A program made the position numbers and the translations under genes. Source: Oehlia diaphana (lineage: Eukaryota; Glomeromycota; Glomeromycetes; Glomerales; Glomeraceae). Taken from it: a stretch of 15,919 nt of DNA. The notes beneath the pieces are model-generated. The model was not told the DNA's origin, did not search any database, and worked only from the letters and a program-made list of their open reading frames with translations. Shown here one piece after another: positions 1-9,589 of the stretch (its first letter is position 1; each line of letters opens with the position of its first letter). The stretch lies in the NCBI GenBank assembly GCA_003833135.1, contig QZLH01001190.1:15186-31104 (forward strand), in the 5' to 3' direction.

Positions 1-2
1 CA

Positions 3-100
3 CAGTAAATTTATTAGGTAACGATCGTATTTAAGATTATCAGTTATGGCGCAGTAAATTTATTGGGCATTTAAGACTATGGCGCAGTAAAATTAATGGC
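3..100 (+). repeat. Degenerate tandem repeat CAGTAAATTTATT..ATTTAAGAYTAT..GGCG
   Basis: Three copies of CAGTAAAWTTAWTRG begin at 3, 52 and 85. The two complete units are 49 and 33 bases long and share ATTTAAGAYTAT and TATGGCG; the shorter one has lost an internal piece. The last copy coincides with the left end of the candidate MITE at 80-480, so the repeats may be its subterminal repeats or stacked element ends. Confidence 0.55.
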
Positions 101-480
101 TAAACTTAATGTTGCCCAGAATTATGAAATTTCCTAATAAAGAATGGTGTAACGTCATCCTGGCATGATACCCCCTCCCCCCCTTAGGAAATGATGTCAT
201 TTCTGGCCCTCCCCTTAGGAACATGTACCTAATATCTCCAGTGAACGTCTTGCCTCTAAACCACGCTCTCTCAACCACGCTTCTTATTCGTTCATTGTTA
301 ATAACAATCAATTGTAAATAATCCATGTGGTCATTTTCTTTTAAGGAATCTACAATTTATCACATGTTCTGAACGGTACACATGGATGGATGAAATGTTA
401 TTGATAACTGATTTTGTTCTCCCATTCAAGTGTGGTAGAGTAAAATTTTATATATCTAAATTAAATATTATACTGCGCCC
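80..480. mobile_element. Candidate 0.4-kb MITE with GGCGCAGTA inverted ends
   Basis: The nine bases GGCGCAGTA at 81-89 recur inverted as TACTGCGCC at 471-479, and extending inward about 12 of 14 bases match. Outside them, TA at 78-79 and TA at 481-482 could be a target duplication of the Tc1/mariner kind. The interior has no convincing protein. It contains C-rich runs (170-185 and 211-216) and an imperfect dyad around GAAATGA-TG-TCATTTC at 188-203. This could be a non-autonomous DNA transposon, but the inverted ends are short and one flanking base differs, so a chance match is possible. Confidence 0.35.
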
Positions 481-2369
481 TAAAATTAATAATATCACTA
501 GATAGTCGTCCCGACGTCCCCTACATCACAAAAAGGATTTAATATTGTAGTTCTTGTAATAATGTATCGTGGTAGAGCTTTATTTACATAAAGAAATATT
601 ACACTAAATTATTCAAAAATAATTACGTATAAAGAAATATGAAATATAACAATAATAATAATCATAATAAAATTTAATATAAATTGTTAATTCAATACAT
701 ATGAATTCACTGAATTTCGTACATTGATTAGCATTCATTATCGTTGTATGGCAACTTGGTCTAAGATAATACATTTTCATTCTTTTACCACCGACTTTCA
801 TGATTATCTGTTCATGTTCATCATAATGAGTAAATTTAATTATGTGTCTATTTTTATATTGCCAACTTTCGGAAAATGTTTCTTAACTTTCAATTGACTT
901 TTCCGGAATGTTAAAATCATGCTGTTGCAGTTCCATAATCTATCTGGCTCTTCTTGTCTAGTTTGATTCTTTGCATTAAAGGATATTTTTTCTATTAGAA
1001 AAATCCATCAAAGAAATAATTCATATAACAGATAATAAAAGAGTGTAATATTAACAAATAAACTTTTGTGTCGAAATTATCCTTTGTATTTATCCACTAA
1101 CACATAAAAAAATGATACCCTATCCCATATCGGCTGATTGGGGAAATTGGGCCTTAATTGTTTCCCTAAACTATTAATATTATGTTTAAAAACTCAAAAA
1201 AAAATTTCCTTTTTTATGCGTTTAAGCCCTTTTTACTTATGTAGAATCGTGTCTAACCCTCTTTTTATTATGTATATTATTATGTAAATCACGTCTAACC
1301 TATTGTCCCAAGTACTATGAATCCGTCAAAATATTTATTGTTTATAACAGATGAGTTTCTATAATAAATGTAAAGTGGTCACCAGAAGTATATTTAAGTG
1401 GCGTAATTTAATTTATTGGCTGACAATTGATATGACGGTCCCTCTTACTGATCGTAAAAATTAAAAATATCCCCTAAAATTTTAGGGACTTCCTCTATCG
1501 GACGATATGTTACAAGACAATCATTTGACGAATTTAATTCGCCTATTACTGATACTCCAACAAAGGGAGTTAGCCTGAATATATATTATAGAGCAATTTA
1601 TTTACCTTTGTGATTTGTAATAACAATTTCTGCATGCGCTGATTTTTGAATGATCACGTTAATAATTGGCATAACCAATCAATTTACCGCATACATGACT
1701 TTTTGTACTCAAACTTTTTATGTTGTGCTAATTATTTTAATGAAACAAACAATGATTATCCGAAATTTAATTTTATTTAAATTGCTTCACTGCAATAAAC
1801 TTGCGTAACTTGCGTAACATTAAAATTTAAAAATAAAATTAATAATTTTTGATATATAGAAAGAAGCTAACGGTTAAACGATTTTTTATAATACGAAAAA
1901 AAAATAAATAAATAAATAAAATAATGTAGGTAAGAATTAAAGTACTGACCAACAAGTCAATTTTCGAACATTGCATCTCGCCTAAAGAATTAAATCAATT
2001 TGAGATCAAAATAGAAAGGTCAAAAATTTTTTTTTTTTTACAAGATAATTCAGCAATGGAATTTCTATATAAGATTAATACTAAAAATTTCATGTGAAAA
2101 AAAACTTAGTTTTATAACACCATTATTATAGTCTGCTTGATAGATAGTTTTACACGTTATAATACCATAAAATGTAGCATATTTAAATATATATCATAAT
2201 TATTAATACTATTTTGTTTTATTTAATAAAGAAAATATCATTCATACATATATTCAAATAATTTTTCTGTTCATAAAATAATTATATATATAAACTATTT
2301 ATCCCGCTTATCACATCAAAAACACAAATTGAATGTATGATTATATTCGTCATTTAATAGTAATTATTT
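481..2369. other. Gene-poor AT-rich interval
   Basis: No supportable gene was found. The only ATG-led frame of note, 613-801 on the minus strand, is 62 codons of Y/I/F-rich low-complexity sequence and is probably chance. Small repeats are present: a loose direct repeat ending in TCRYGTCTAACC (about 1213-1300), CTTGCGTAA twice near 1800, an AAAT microsatellite near 1898-1922, and A/T homopolymers. The part next to 2370 is where the 3' UTR of the first F-box gene should lie. AATAAA on the minus strand at 2218-2223, about 150 bases past the stop codon, is a possible polyadenylation signal. Confidence 0.5.
1472..1487. repeat. Perfect 16-bp palindrome CCCTAAAATTTTAGGG
   Basis: CCCTAAAA at 1472-1479 is followed directly by its exact complement TTTTAGGG. 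It lies in gene-free sequence and has no gene close enough to be regulated. The half-site CCCTAAAATT also occurs at 478-487 beside the candidate MITE end, so it may derive from a repeat family. Confidence 0.6.
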
Positions 2370-3878
2370 TTAAAATTCAATGTAAGCATCGGATCTTCTT
2401 TGAATCCACTCAAAATCTTCAAAAGTAGAACCATGAGAATCAACATAATATCTTTTAATTATTTCTTTAACTTTATATTCTTTAATTAAATTTTCTAATT
2501 TTTGTAATTCTTGTTGTTTTTGTTTTCGTTGTTCCGCTCTTGCAAAACAATACATTGGAATAATATGTAAAAACATTGGATTTCTATTTTTCCAATTATC
2601 AAAAAATAATTTTAAAGTTTCCAAAGAAATTATTCTATTAGAAGAAAATTTAAATTTAATTAAACTAATTGGTGAAGATTTTGATAATATTTTAAATAAT
2701 TTATCCCAATCAAATTTAATAATATGATCATATATATCAATAACTAAACCATTTAAAAGTTGACAATTATTTAATAAATTTTCAAATTCTATAATATTCC
2801 TAACAGATAATGATAATTTAAGATATTTAAGATTTGGACAATTATTATAAATTGTTGGAATAAGTTTTTTATCATTAATACCTTCATAAAGTATACTAAT
2901 TTCAGTAAGGTAACCTTTTGTATTTTCAATTATATTTGATAAAATTCTAGATGGAACTTTTTGAGTTCTTAAAAATTTTAATAATGGTAAAGATAATTTT
3001 TCTAAATGATTCCAATTTATATCTCTTACTAAACTTAAATTTATATCTAAACTTATTAAATTTACAAGATATGAAAGAATTTCTGTATTAGGTTTCCAAT
3101 CAATTCTTAAATATTGTATAGTATTAGCATGTTTAATTAATGATTCTTCAAGTGGTCTACTAAAAGATTCATCTCTTAAATTTATTGTATGATCAATAAA
3201 ATGAACTTCCTTTAAATTATTTTGTGCTTCAATTAATTTAATTATTCCAGAATTAATACTATACATAATATCAAATATTAATTTTTTAATAGATTTACTT
3301 ATCCCTGCTAAACCTTCTAAAATATATTTATTTGTATTTGCATAACAACGAAATGATTCAAGTTTTGAAAAACAATGTTCAGCCCCTGAAATACGATGTA
3401 ATTGATAATCAAATTGTTGAGGAAAACAAAGACGTAAAAATTTTGTATTTCTATTATTATTAATAAATAAATTAAATATTTCATTTCTTATAATAGGTAT
3501 TTCAGTTTTATCAAAATTTTTAATATTTTTTATTGAAATTATCATACTTTTTAAAAGATGTATATTTAAATATCTCCAATAACTTATATAATTAAATAAT
3601 AAAGGATGTTTATATGATTCAAGTATATCTTTAAAAAGATCAATTTCTTGTTTCTTTAAAAAATTTCTTGATTCATTTGATAAATGTAAAATTATTATAT
3701 TGAATAATAAATTCTTTGAATTATCAGTTAAAAGATTTTGTCCAGGATTTTTCCATAAAATTGGTACCGTCATTTTACACCAAGTTTTATTAACTAAAAT
3801 ACATGAATGAAGGGATATTCTATCATATTTTAGTTCTTCTAATATTAATCGAAGTACGTCTTCAACTAGTGTTGACAT
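2370..3878 (-). CDS. F-box protein with degenerate leucine-rich repeats (copy 1)
   Basis: A single-exon frame encodes 502 residues. The ATG at 3876-3878 is chosen because the 16 codons upstream are read from an A-rich stretch and begin with TTG. Residues about 1-45 form an F-box: DVLRLILEEL, then SLHSCILVNKTWC and PILWKNP. This module binds SKP1 and tethers the protein to an SCF ubiquitin ligase. Residues about 170-430 hold irregular leucine-rich repeats (HLEKLSLP, CPNLKYLKLSLS and similar), the expected substrate-binding surface. A charged, glutamine-rich helix follows (RAEQRKQKQQELQKLENLIK, about 447-466), then a short tail ending at the TAA at 2370-2372. It is clearly paralogous to the gene at 8126-9589 and to the broken copy between them. 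Glomeromycotina genomes carry very large sets of such genes. The substrate cannot be deduced. Confidence 0.88.
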   Translation of the reverse strand: MSTLVEDVLRLILEELKYDRISLHSCILVNKTWCKMTVPILWKNPGQNLLTDNSKNLLFNIIILHLSNESRNFLKKQEIDLFKDILESYKHPLLFNYISYWRYLNIHLLKSMIISIKNIKNFDKTEIPIIRNEIFNLFINNNRNTKFLRLCFPQQFDYQLHRISGAEHCFSKLESFRCYANTNKYILEGLAGISKSIKKLIFDIMYSINSGIIKLIEAQNNLKEVHFIDHTINLRDESFSRPLEESLIKHANTIQYLRIDWKPNTEILSYLVNLISLDINLSLVRDINWNHLEKLSLPLLKFLRTQKVPSRILSNIIENTKGYLTEISILYEGINDKKLIPTIYNNCPNLKYLKLSLSVRNIIEFENLLNNCQLLNGLVIDIYDHIIKFDWDKLFKILSKSSPISLIKFKFSSNRIISLETLKLFFDNWKNRNPMFLHIIPMYCFARAEQRKQKQQELQKLENLIKEYKVKEIIKRYYVDSHGSTFEDFEWIQRRSDAYIEF

Positions 3879-3926
3879 TTTTTTTATTTTTTTTTTCTTA
3901 AAAAAGACAAAAAAAGGGTTTGCCAA
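3879..3926 (-). promoter_or_regulatory. A-rich 5' leader of F-box copy 1
   Basis: The bases just upstream of the ATG are almost pure A on the coding strand. The two other family copies have the same arrangement (6443-6466 and 9590-9625). An A-rich leader before the start codon is common in fungal mRNAs, and its conservation supports the chosen start. Confidence 0.5.
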
Positions 3927-3952
3927 GCTTATTTAAAATCAAAAAAATTTTT

Positions 3953-3988
3953 TATTTATATTTAATATAGTTGGCGTATTTGGTGTAA
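3953..3988 (-). promoter_or_regulatory. Putative core promoter of F-box copy 1 (shared motif plus TATA-like stretch)
   Basis: Read on the coding strand, TTACACCAAATACGCC (3988-3973) is followed after a few bases by the A/T stretch TATATTAAATATAAATA. It lies about 75-110 bases upstream of the ATG. A closely similar TTACAC..ACGCC block followed by an A/T box lies upstream of both other copies. The motif was found by comparing these three copies by eye and its binding factor is unknown. Confidence 0.4.
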
Positions 3989-4870
3989 TAAATACACAAC
4001 AGATCTGCGTTCAAATGAATTTTTGTTTTAGTAAACAAAATGAGCTTTTTCCAAAAATTTCTGATTGGTTATGATCTTACCTGCATGGAGATTTACGAGA
4101 ATCACATGCTTTGACGATCACATGGCTGATCGATAGTTTAGACTTTTTTTATTTTCTAAAAAAAAAAAAAAATACAATCATTTAAAAAATTATGTAGCTC
4201 AAAATGAAAATAAAATTAATACGTTCTTTACTGCCTTTATATCTTGTTCGTATCATAACTTTGAAACTATTATTTATTATTTAAAGAAATAGAATAATAT
4301 CAAAAGTAAGAATAATATCTTACAATAGATACATCAATGATGAATGATCGTCTATATGTTTGATTATAATTTCCCATTTTGTTTTAAAATAAGGTTACAC
4401 ATATTCAGGATAACTGAATAATAACTCAAAATATAAAATAATATGTGACACTATACATAATAAACCATATCTGAACAACAATAAACAATATAAGCGCATA
4501 ATATTGTGTCTTGCAAGCTTTGAGGTATATAAACAATATCATATACCGTATATTCAAAAAACGATAATAATCTTTTAAATTGAAATAAAAGAAAAATTTT
4601 AAAATACATAGAATAATAGAATTATACAGATTTTAAATGTATAGATATATTTATAAAATATACTCATGCTTGTACGTGAATCAAAATTAATAAAGGAATC
4701 CCGCTTTCATAATTCAACCCAAGTAAAGAAACTGGAATCTTATAAAGCACGTTGAAAAAAAACACTAGATATAACAAAATTATTCATGGGCAAATTAGAT
4801 GTAATACTATACTTTATTAAAGAAGGTTTATGTAGTTTTGTATGATCAAACTTCACGGGAAAATGATAAT
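3989..4870. other. AT-rich spacer between F-box copy 1 and the decayed copy
   Basis: No gene can be supported here. The sequence is A/T-rich with homopolymer runs, for example around 4144-4172. It holds the distal upstream region of copy 1 and the presumed 3' flank of the decayed copy, whose ancestral stop is at 4871-4873. Confidence 0.5.
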
Positions 4871-6044
4871 TTAATCAAAAATGCCAAAATCTATATCATC
4901 ATAAGAATCCGCATAGAAACGACCATCACCAATGTAATAGTTTTTAATTATTCCTTTTCGTTTTATAATTTTCGAATAAATCTTTTAATTGTCGTTTCGT
5001 TTCCAAAGAATAACAAGAGCAACATATTTTTAACAATAAAGAATTCCTATCTTCCCAATTATCAAAGAAAAATTTTATATCTTCCATTTAATTAACTTTT
5101 GAAGAAAATATAAATTTAAATAAACAAACCGGGGATATTCAAACAACTAATTTTTATTATCATCACGTAGTGTGTTGATAGCAATCTATTTAAAGTTGAC
5201 AATTAGTTAGTATATTCTCAAATTCTGAGATAAGTATTTTAATGTTGCTAACCAATGAAAGTTTAAGAAATCTAAGGTTTTGACAATTTTGATAAATTAT
5301 TTGTATAAGTCTTTTATTATTAGCATCATCACGTAGTATGCTAATTTCAGTAAGATTTCCTTACTGTATTTTTAATTAAGTTCACTGAAACGTCAGATAC
5401 AACTTGACGAGCTTTAGAATTTTCAAATTAGGTAATGATAAACTCTCATTATTGCACGCGTGCCAAGGACTCTAACTTCAAAATATAATAAATTTACAAA
5501 ATATGAAAAAAATCTCGTAATAGGCTCCCAACAAATTTCCAAATATTGGATTGTATCTGCATGTTTAATTATAAATGATTTGTAAAATGACTTATTTAAT
5601 CTTGGTATATTAATGAAACTAACGTCATTAAGATTTTTTTGTACTTCAAATAATTTAATGAATATTTAGCATCAAAACCAGAATTTTTTAATTGATTTGC
5701 ATATTCTAGCCAATCCTTTTAAAATACCTTGATTTGCAATGAAAAGTTTCTAGTAATGATCATCCCCTGTAGTATGATATGTATGATTGACAATAGAAAA
5801 ATGAATAAAGCTTGTATTATAACTTTAAGATCTCGTTTGTTACATTAGGCATGATCCATTTTGAAGAAATTACTCTTTCTAAAAAAAAAATGTAAAATAT
5901 TTTCAAAAATCAATATAATTAAATAAGGGGCATTGATATGTTTCTAAAATAAGGTTATTAATTTCCTTATTCTTCAAAATATCTCTTGATTCTTTTGATA
6001 AATGTAAAAGTATTACGTTAAACAATCTAGTCAATGGTTCTTTA

Positions 6045-6077
6045 GGCCGTTCCAATTTATTCTTTAGTTTAACGTCC
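6045..6077 (+). repeat. Left terminal inverted repeat of the MITE
   Basis: This 33-base repeat matches the reverse complement of 6293-6325 at 29 of 33 positions. The mismatches cluster in the middle (after GGCCGTTCCAA), and both outer and inner ends are identical. Confidence 0.85.
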
Positions 6078-6292
6078 TCCCCCCCCCCTCTATTTTTGAA
6101 AAATTCAAGGGTGATTTAAACATATATGTTTGATATGTTTAAATATGCTTAAAACACCCCCTCCTTTACTAAAATTTAATAGTACCGAGAATTTCCGATT
6201 TTACCGAAAATTTCCGAAATTTTTAATATGTTTAATTTTCATGTTTGTTTAAATTATCCCCTCCTCCCCCCCTCAAAATTTTTGGCCGGAAA

Positions 6293-6325
6293 GGACGTTA
6301 AACTAATTATTAATTTGGAACGGCC
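6293..6325 (-). repeat. Right terminal inverted repeat of the MITE
   Basis: This is the partner of 6045-6077. It starts GGACGTTAAACTAATTATTA and ends GGAACGGCC directly before the right TTA duplication. Confidence 0.85.
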
Positions 6326-6475
6326 TTAGATTGAATAAATTGCTTAGGATTTTTCATACACCAAGCTATAATGAATAGAGGATTTTTTATTTAATAATTC
6401 TTCAAATATTAGGAAAAGTACATCGTTGTTAAGCCGCACCATTTTTTTTTTTTTTAAAAAAAAAAGGACGAACTT

Positions 6476-6513
6476 GATTTATTTTAACGCGAAAGGCGTT
6501 TTTTGTGTAACAA
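6476..6513 (-). promoter_or_regulatory. Relic promoter of the decayed F-box gene
   Basis: On the coding strand TTACACAAAAAACGCC (6510-6495) is followed by TTAAAATAAAT, about 35-70 bases before the dead gene's ATG. It closely matches the block upstream of F-box copy 1 and less exactly the one upstream of the 8126-9589 gene, so the dead locus may still be transcribed. Confidence 0.4.
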
Positions 6514-6968
6514 ATATTACCGTATTCTTTTGCGGGCAATAGTACCCCGAGTATGATACAAATCTTACCCGTCCCTAGCAACTAGAGCAAAAAAGGCCTA
6601 AAGAAGATAAGCCACGTGGGTACTAATATTTATATCAAATACTGTACTTTACTTCCGATTTCACACTATTATATTTGTCTCTCCGTTACTCATGGATTTT
6701 CTCGTAAACTCGTAAAATTTAGCCATTTAGGAGGATTGACCCTTTTTACCCCCTCTATTGCGCGAATTTTTATTATTAATGGGAGACGTTAAAAAACTTG
6801 TATAACAATTGAAGTTTTGTACTTGTAACACCTAGATTGTTTATTACAGTATATTATTTAGATTATTTAGAAAATAAGGTTGTTAGAAAATAAGTACTAT
6901 ACAGGGGTAACTGTGGCCAAAATACGGTATATGTCTCATAATGCATCACGACTTTATTTTCAATTTAT
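6514..6968. other. Interval without a recognisable gene
   Basis: Base composition is slightly less A/T-rich than elsewhere around 6530-6620, where CCACGTGG occurs near 6611. No open frame of useful length and no repeat could be supported. Confidence 0.4.
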
Positions 6969-7340
6969 TTATTTATTTAATGGAAAACATGGTAAATCTG
7001 AATAAAGGAAATTAATCTGCCAAAAGAAAAAAATAAATTTGTTTCCATAACTTACACAAGCCCCCAAATGAAGTGAGTGTAAGAATTCGGTGCGTATTAT
7101 TCTTTCATCTAACGATGCTGTATGTAAATATTGTCGGCTACAAAATGGTACAGGCATTTAAAAGTCCGGTATTGTTTGTAAAAAATTTTCATTATTAATT
7201 GTTAGTGGGATAGATTGTCTCCGCACGTGAAGATATGGACTTGTTGCTTCTGAAGAATTGTCTGGAAGAGATGTTCGTCTTAAAAATACGGCTGTTCTTG
7301 AAAGGAATTCTTGGTCTTTATCTGAAATTCCAAAAGTCAT
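6969..7340 (-). pseudogene. Unrecognised reading frame with one internal stop; small gene or relic
   Basis: An ATG at 7338-7340 opens 60 codons (MTFGISDKDQEFLSRTAVFL.., including RRTSLPDNSSEATSP) ending in TAA at 7158-7160. The same frame restarts at once with ATG (7155-7157) and reads MPVPFCSRQYLHTASLDERI.. for 62 codons to 6969. Both halves are of balanced composition, unlike chance frames in this AT-rich DNA, so they may be one coding sequence broken by a stop codon. A strong donor-like GTAAGT lies in the second half, giving a possible exon end. I recognise no family. Alternatives are a genuine 60-residue protein, one exon of a larger gene, or chance. A TCACGTGA box lies about 90 bases upstream. 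Confidence 0.35.
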
Positions 7341-7428
7341 TGAAAGATGAAATTTGAAAAAGTTACGTTTCTTTTAAACGTCAAATTTTTTCTTTTTATT
7401 ACATACTGTACATATATCTTTCGCCTCT

Positions 7429-7440
7429 AATCACGTGATT
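7429..7440. promoter_or_regulatory. AATCACGTGATT palindrome (bHLH-type E-box)
   Basis: This is a perfect 12-bp palindrome with a TCACGTGA core, the class of site bound by Cbf1/USF-like bHLH factors in fungi and animals. It is about 90 bases upstream of the minus-strand ATG at 7340, a normal distance for a fungal upstream site, with the A/T-rich GATATATG in between. Confidence 0.4.
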
Positions 7441-8125
7441 AATATATAAGCTTCCGATTCAAGTTCTGATGAAATACGATACAATTGAAATTTAGATATT
7501 ATTGCGATGAAAAAGATCAATATTCACATATTCATTAATAAATAAACTCGAGTCTCGATATCTCATTTCCTACGACATAATATTTTAATACTTTTACTAC
7601 TACCTGTTATAGGAAAATCGTTCGTTGAGATAAAAAAAAAAAAAAAAAATTCGAATGAAATTATAAAATTATCAATTCCTTAACTCTTCAAATAATTTTT
7701 GAATTTTTTAAAAAAATTAAATACCATCTCCTGATTTTAGTTTAAAAGTACTGTATTAAATAAAATTTTATGCGTTATGATTTTGAATAATATTGTTTAG
7801 CGCTTCAATTAAATCGACACGGCTATTCAATTGTCGGGCACAAAATAAAATCAACAGATATCAAAAATTATATCCGTAGAACATACATAAAAAACATATA
7901 ATAATTTTTTTTTAATAATATGCTCAACGTTAAGGATGTTGAAGAAAAGATTTTATTTACATAACCTTCCTACATTTTTCATACCTTATATATAAAAAAA
8001 AATTTTCTATCTGACTATATGAAAAGTAAATATACTTGACTAAATATCATAAATACAAAATGTTCTTTATATTAGTCAAAAAATGTCAAAAATATATATA
8101 TATAAATACTATATATATAATACTA
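7441..8125. other. AT-rich interval, 3' flank of the second F-box gene
   Basis: No gene is seen. There are an A tract (about 7632-7649), a T tract near 7906-7913 and an AT dinucleotide run at about 8093-8104. The sequence adjoining 8126 should contain the transcript end of the 8126-9589 gene, but no clear polyadenylation signal stands out. Confidence 0.45.
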
Positions 8126-9589
8126 TTAGATTATTAAAACCTCATCAATGTAATATTTCTTAATTACGCCAATTTTTTTATATTGTTCTATTATATCTTC
8201 TAATTTCTGATGTTGTTGCTGATGCAATTGCTCCATATTCTTATTTTTTGTTAAAATAAGTTGTAATAACATAGGATATCTATCCCTCCAATTATCAAGA
8301 AATAATCTTATAGATTCCGATTCGATTTTCCAAGCAGAAAAAAATTTAAATTTAAATAATCTAATTGGTGAAGATTTTGTCAAGATTGAAAATAATTTAT
8401 CCCAATTAAAAGATTCATTAAAATTAAAATTATTTATATTATTATATCTACCAATAATTTCTAATTCATTTAGAAATTGACAACTAATTAATAAATTTTC
8501 AAATTCTGAAAGACTCTTGGTAAATATTGATAATTTAAGATAACAAAGATTTGGACAATATTTACAAATTGTTCGGATAAGTTTTCCATCATCAACACTT
8601 TGATGTAAAATACTTATTTCAGTAAGATGTCCTTTTGTACTTTCAATTAAACTTGCTAAAACCTTTGGTGGGACTTGCTGTGCTCTTAAAATGTTTAAAA
8701 CGGGTAAAGAAACTTTTTCTAAATGACACCAATTTGTTTCAAGTAATAAATGAGTGAGGTATAAATTCAAATCTAAACTTACTAAATTTACGAGAGTTGA
8801 AAGAAAATTTGTAACAGGATTCCAATCTATTCTCAAATATTGAATAGTATCCGCACATTTAATCAATGATTCTTCAAGTGATTTTCGATATGACTCATTA
8901 TTAAGATTTGAATTATTATAGATTAATTTGACATCTCTTAAATTTTTTTGACCTTCAATTAATTCAACGATTCCAGGATTATCAACATCATTATATCTAA
9001 TATCAACTCTCAATTTTTCAATTGATGTGCTTATCTTTGCCAATCTTTCTAAAATATTACTGTTGGTATTATCATCACAATAAAAGTATTCAAGTCCTGA
9101 AAAACAATGTTCATTCCCTAAAATATTGAACATACGAGGATCAAGTAATTTTGGAATAAAAAGAGAAACAAAATTTGTATTTCCATTAATAAATAATTTA
9201 AATATCTCATCTTCTATAATTAAAATTTTGGATTTTACAGTATGCATAACAAAAACATTTATCATATGTTCTAAAAAAAATAAATCCAAATGTCTCCAAA
9301 AACTAATATAATTAAATAAAGGTCTTTGATATGGTTTCGTAAAAAGGTTTATTCCTTGATATTTCAAATTATTTCTTGATTCTTCCGATAAATGTAAAAG
9401 TATTACATTTAATAAAATATTATAAGCGTTGTTGGTTGAATAATATTGTCTAGCAGGATTCTTCCATAAAATCGGAACGGTTGTTTCACACCAAGTTCTA
9501 TTTACTAAAAGGCATGAATAAAGTGATTTATTATCATCTTGTAATTCTTCTAATATTAAAAAAATTACGTCTTTGTTAAGCTTCAACAT
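8126..9589 (-). CDS. F-box protein with degenerate leucine-rich repeats (copy 2)
   Basis: A single-exon frame of 487 residues runs from the ATG at 9587-9589 to TAA at 8126-8128. An upstream extension exists only from a TTG across an A-rich leader and the TATA box, so it is rejected. Residues 1-46 are the F-box (LNKDVIFLILEEL, SLYSCLLVNRTWC, VPILWKNP), the SKP1-binding part of an SCF ubiquitin ligase. A conserved HLSEESRN..LFNYISFWRHLDL block follows (about 66-103). Leucine-rich repeat-like segments run from about 160 to 430 (TIQYLRIDW, LVNLVSLDLNL, CPNLCYLKLSI). A glutamine-rich charged helix (MEQLHQQQHQKLEDIIEQYK, about 452-471) precedes the short tail KKYYIDEVLII. It differs from copy 1 mainly in indels in the middle and in lacking the longer C-terminal tail. 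The substrate is unknown. Confidence 0.88.
   Translation of the reverse strand: MLKLNKDVIFLILEELQDDNKSLYSCLLVNRTWCETTVPILWKNPARQYYSTNNAYNILLNVILLHLSEESRNNLKYQGINLFTKPYQRPLFNYISFWRHLDLFFLEHMINVFVMHTVKSKILIIEDEIFKLFINGNTNFVSLFIPKLLDPRMFNILGNEHCFSGLEYFYCDDNTNSNILERLAKISTSIEKLRVDIRYNDVDNPGIVELIEGQKNLRDVKLIYNNSNLNNESYRKSLEESLIKCADTIQYLRIDWNPVTNFLSTLVNLVSLDLNLYLTHLLLETNWCHLEKVSLPVLNILRAQQVPPKVLASLIESTKGHLTEISILHQSVDDGKLIRTICKYCPNLCYLKLSIFTKSLSEFENLLISCQFLNELEIIGRYNNINNFNFNESFNWDKLFSILTKSSPIRLFKFKFFSAWKIESESIRLFLDNWRDRYPMLLQLILTKNKNMEQLHQQQHQKLEDIIEQYKKIGVIKKYYIDEVLII

Larger units (their letters stand above)
6042..6328. mobile_element. PIF/Harbinger-like MITE with TTA target duplication
   Basis: The element proper is 6045-6325 (281 bp). 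Its first 33 bases and last 33 bases are inverted repeats matching at 29 positions, beginning GGCCGTTCCAA and ending GTTTAACGTCC at the inner side. TTA at 6042-6044 and TTA at 6326-6328 are the target duplication. Deleting the element plus one TTA rejoins the F-box homology without a gap. The 3-bp TTA duplication and GGCC-type ends are what PIF/Harbinger (Tourist-like) elements produce. The interior has no coding capacity. It has long C runs at both sides and an 18-bp tandem duplication (TACCGARAATTTCCGAWW, 6183-6219). It would need a transposase supplied from elsewhere. Confidence 0.85.
4871..6442 (-). pseudogene. Decayed F-box gene of the same family, split by a MITE
   Basis: Similarity to the flanking intact genes runs the whole length on the minus strand. 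The ATG at 6440-6442 opens MVRLNNDVLFLIFEEL, matching the F-box start of the 8126-9589 gene, but the frame stops soon after because two short internal deletions remove most of the VNRTWC..VPILW part. The 281-bp element at 6045-6325 follows. The remainder, with recognisable blocks such as the one at 5310-5370 (LTEISIL region) and 5045-5130 (DNW..F region), is full of stops and indels. The last 25 codons are again clean (KNYYIGDGRFYADSYDD..), ending in TAA at 4871-4873. Without the element it is roughly 200 bases shorter than its intact relatives. It cannot encode a working F-box protein, although its promoter motif survives. Confidence 0.85.

Noticed and set aside
93..326. 77-codon ATG frame on the minus strand
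   Set aside because: It lies inside the candidate MITE, crosses C-rich low-complexity runs and has no recognisable domain.
613..801. 62-codon ATG frame on the minus strand
   Set aside because: Composition (Y, I and F runs) is what AT-rich non-coding DNA gives. No support was found beyond its being open.
1901..2040. A/T homopolymers and the AAAT run as functional elements
   Set aside because: Such tracts are everywhere in this window and carry no further structure.
3879..3926. Sixteen-residue N-terminal extension of F-box copy 1
   Set aside because: It begins with TTG, not ATG, and is the translation of an A-rich leader. The F-box alignment with the other copies begins at the ATG at 3878.
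4838..5095. 85-codon frame on the plus strand
   Set aside because: It is antisense to the clean C-terminal end of the decayed F-box gene.
7158..7340. Joining this frame to the F-box family
   Set aside because: None of the family's landmarks (LVN..WC, LWKNP, CPNL) occur in it.
9126..9311. 61-codon frame on the plus strand
   Set aside because: It is an antisense shadow of the intact F-box copy 2.
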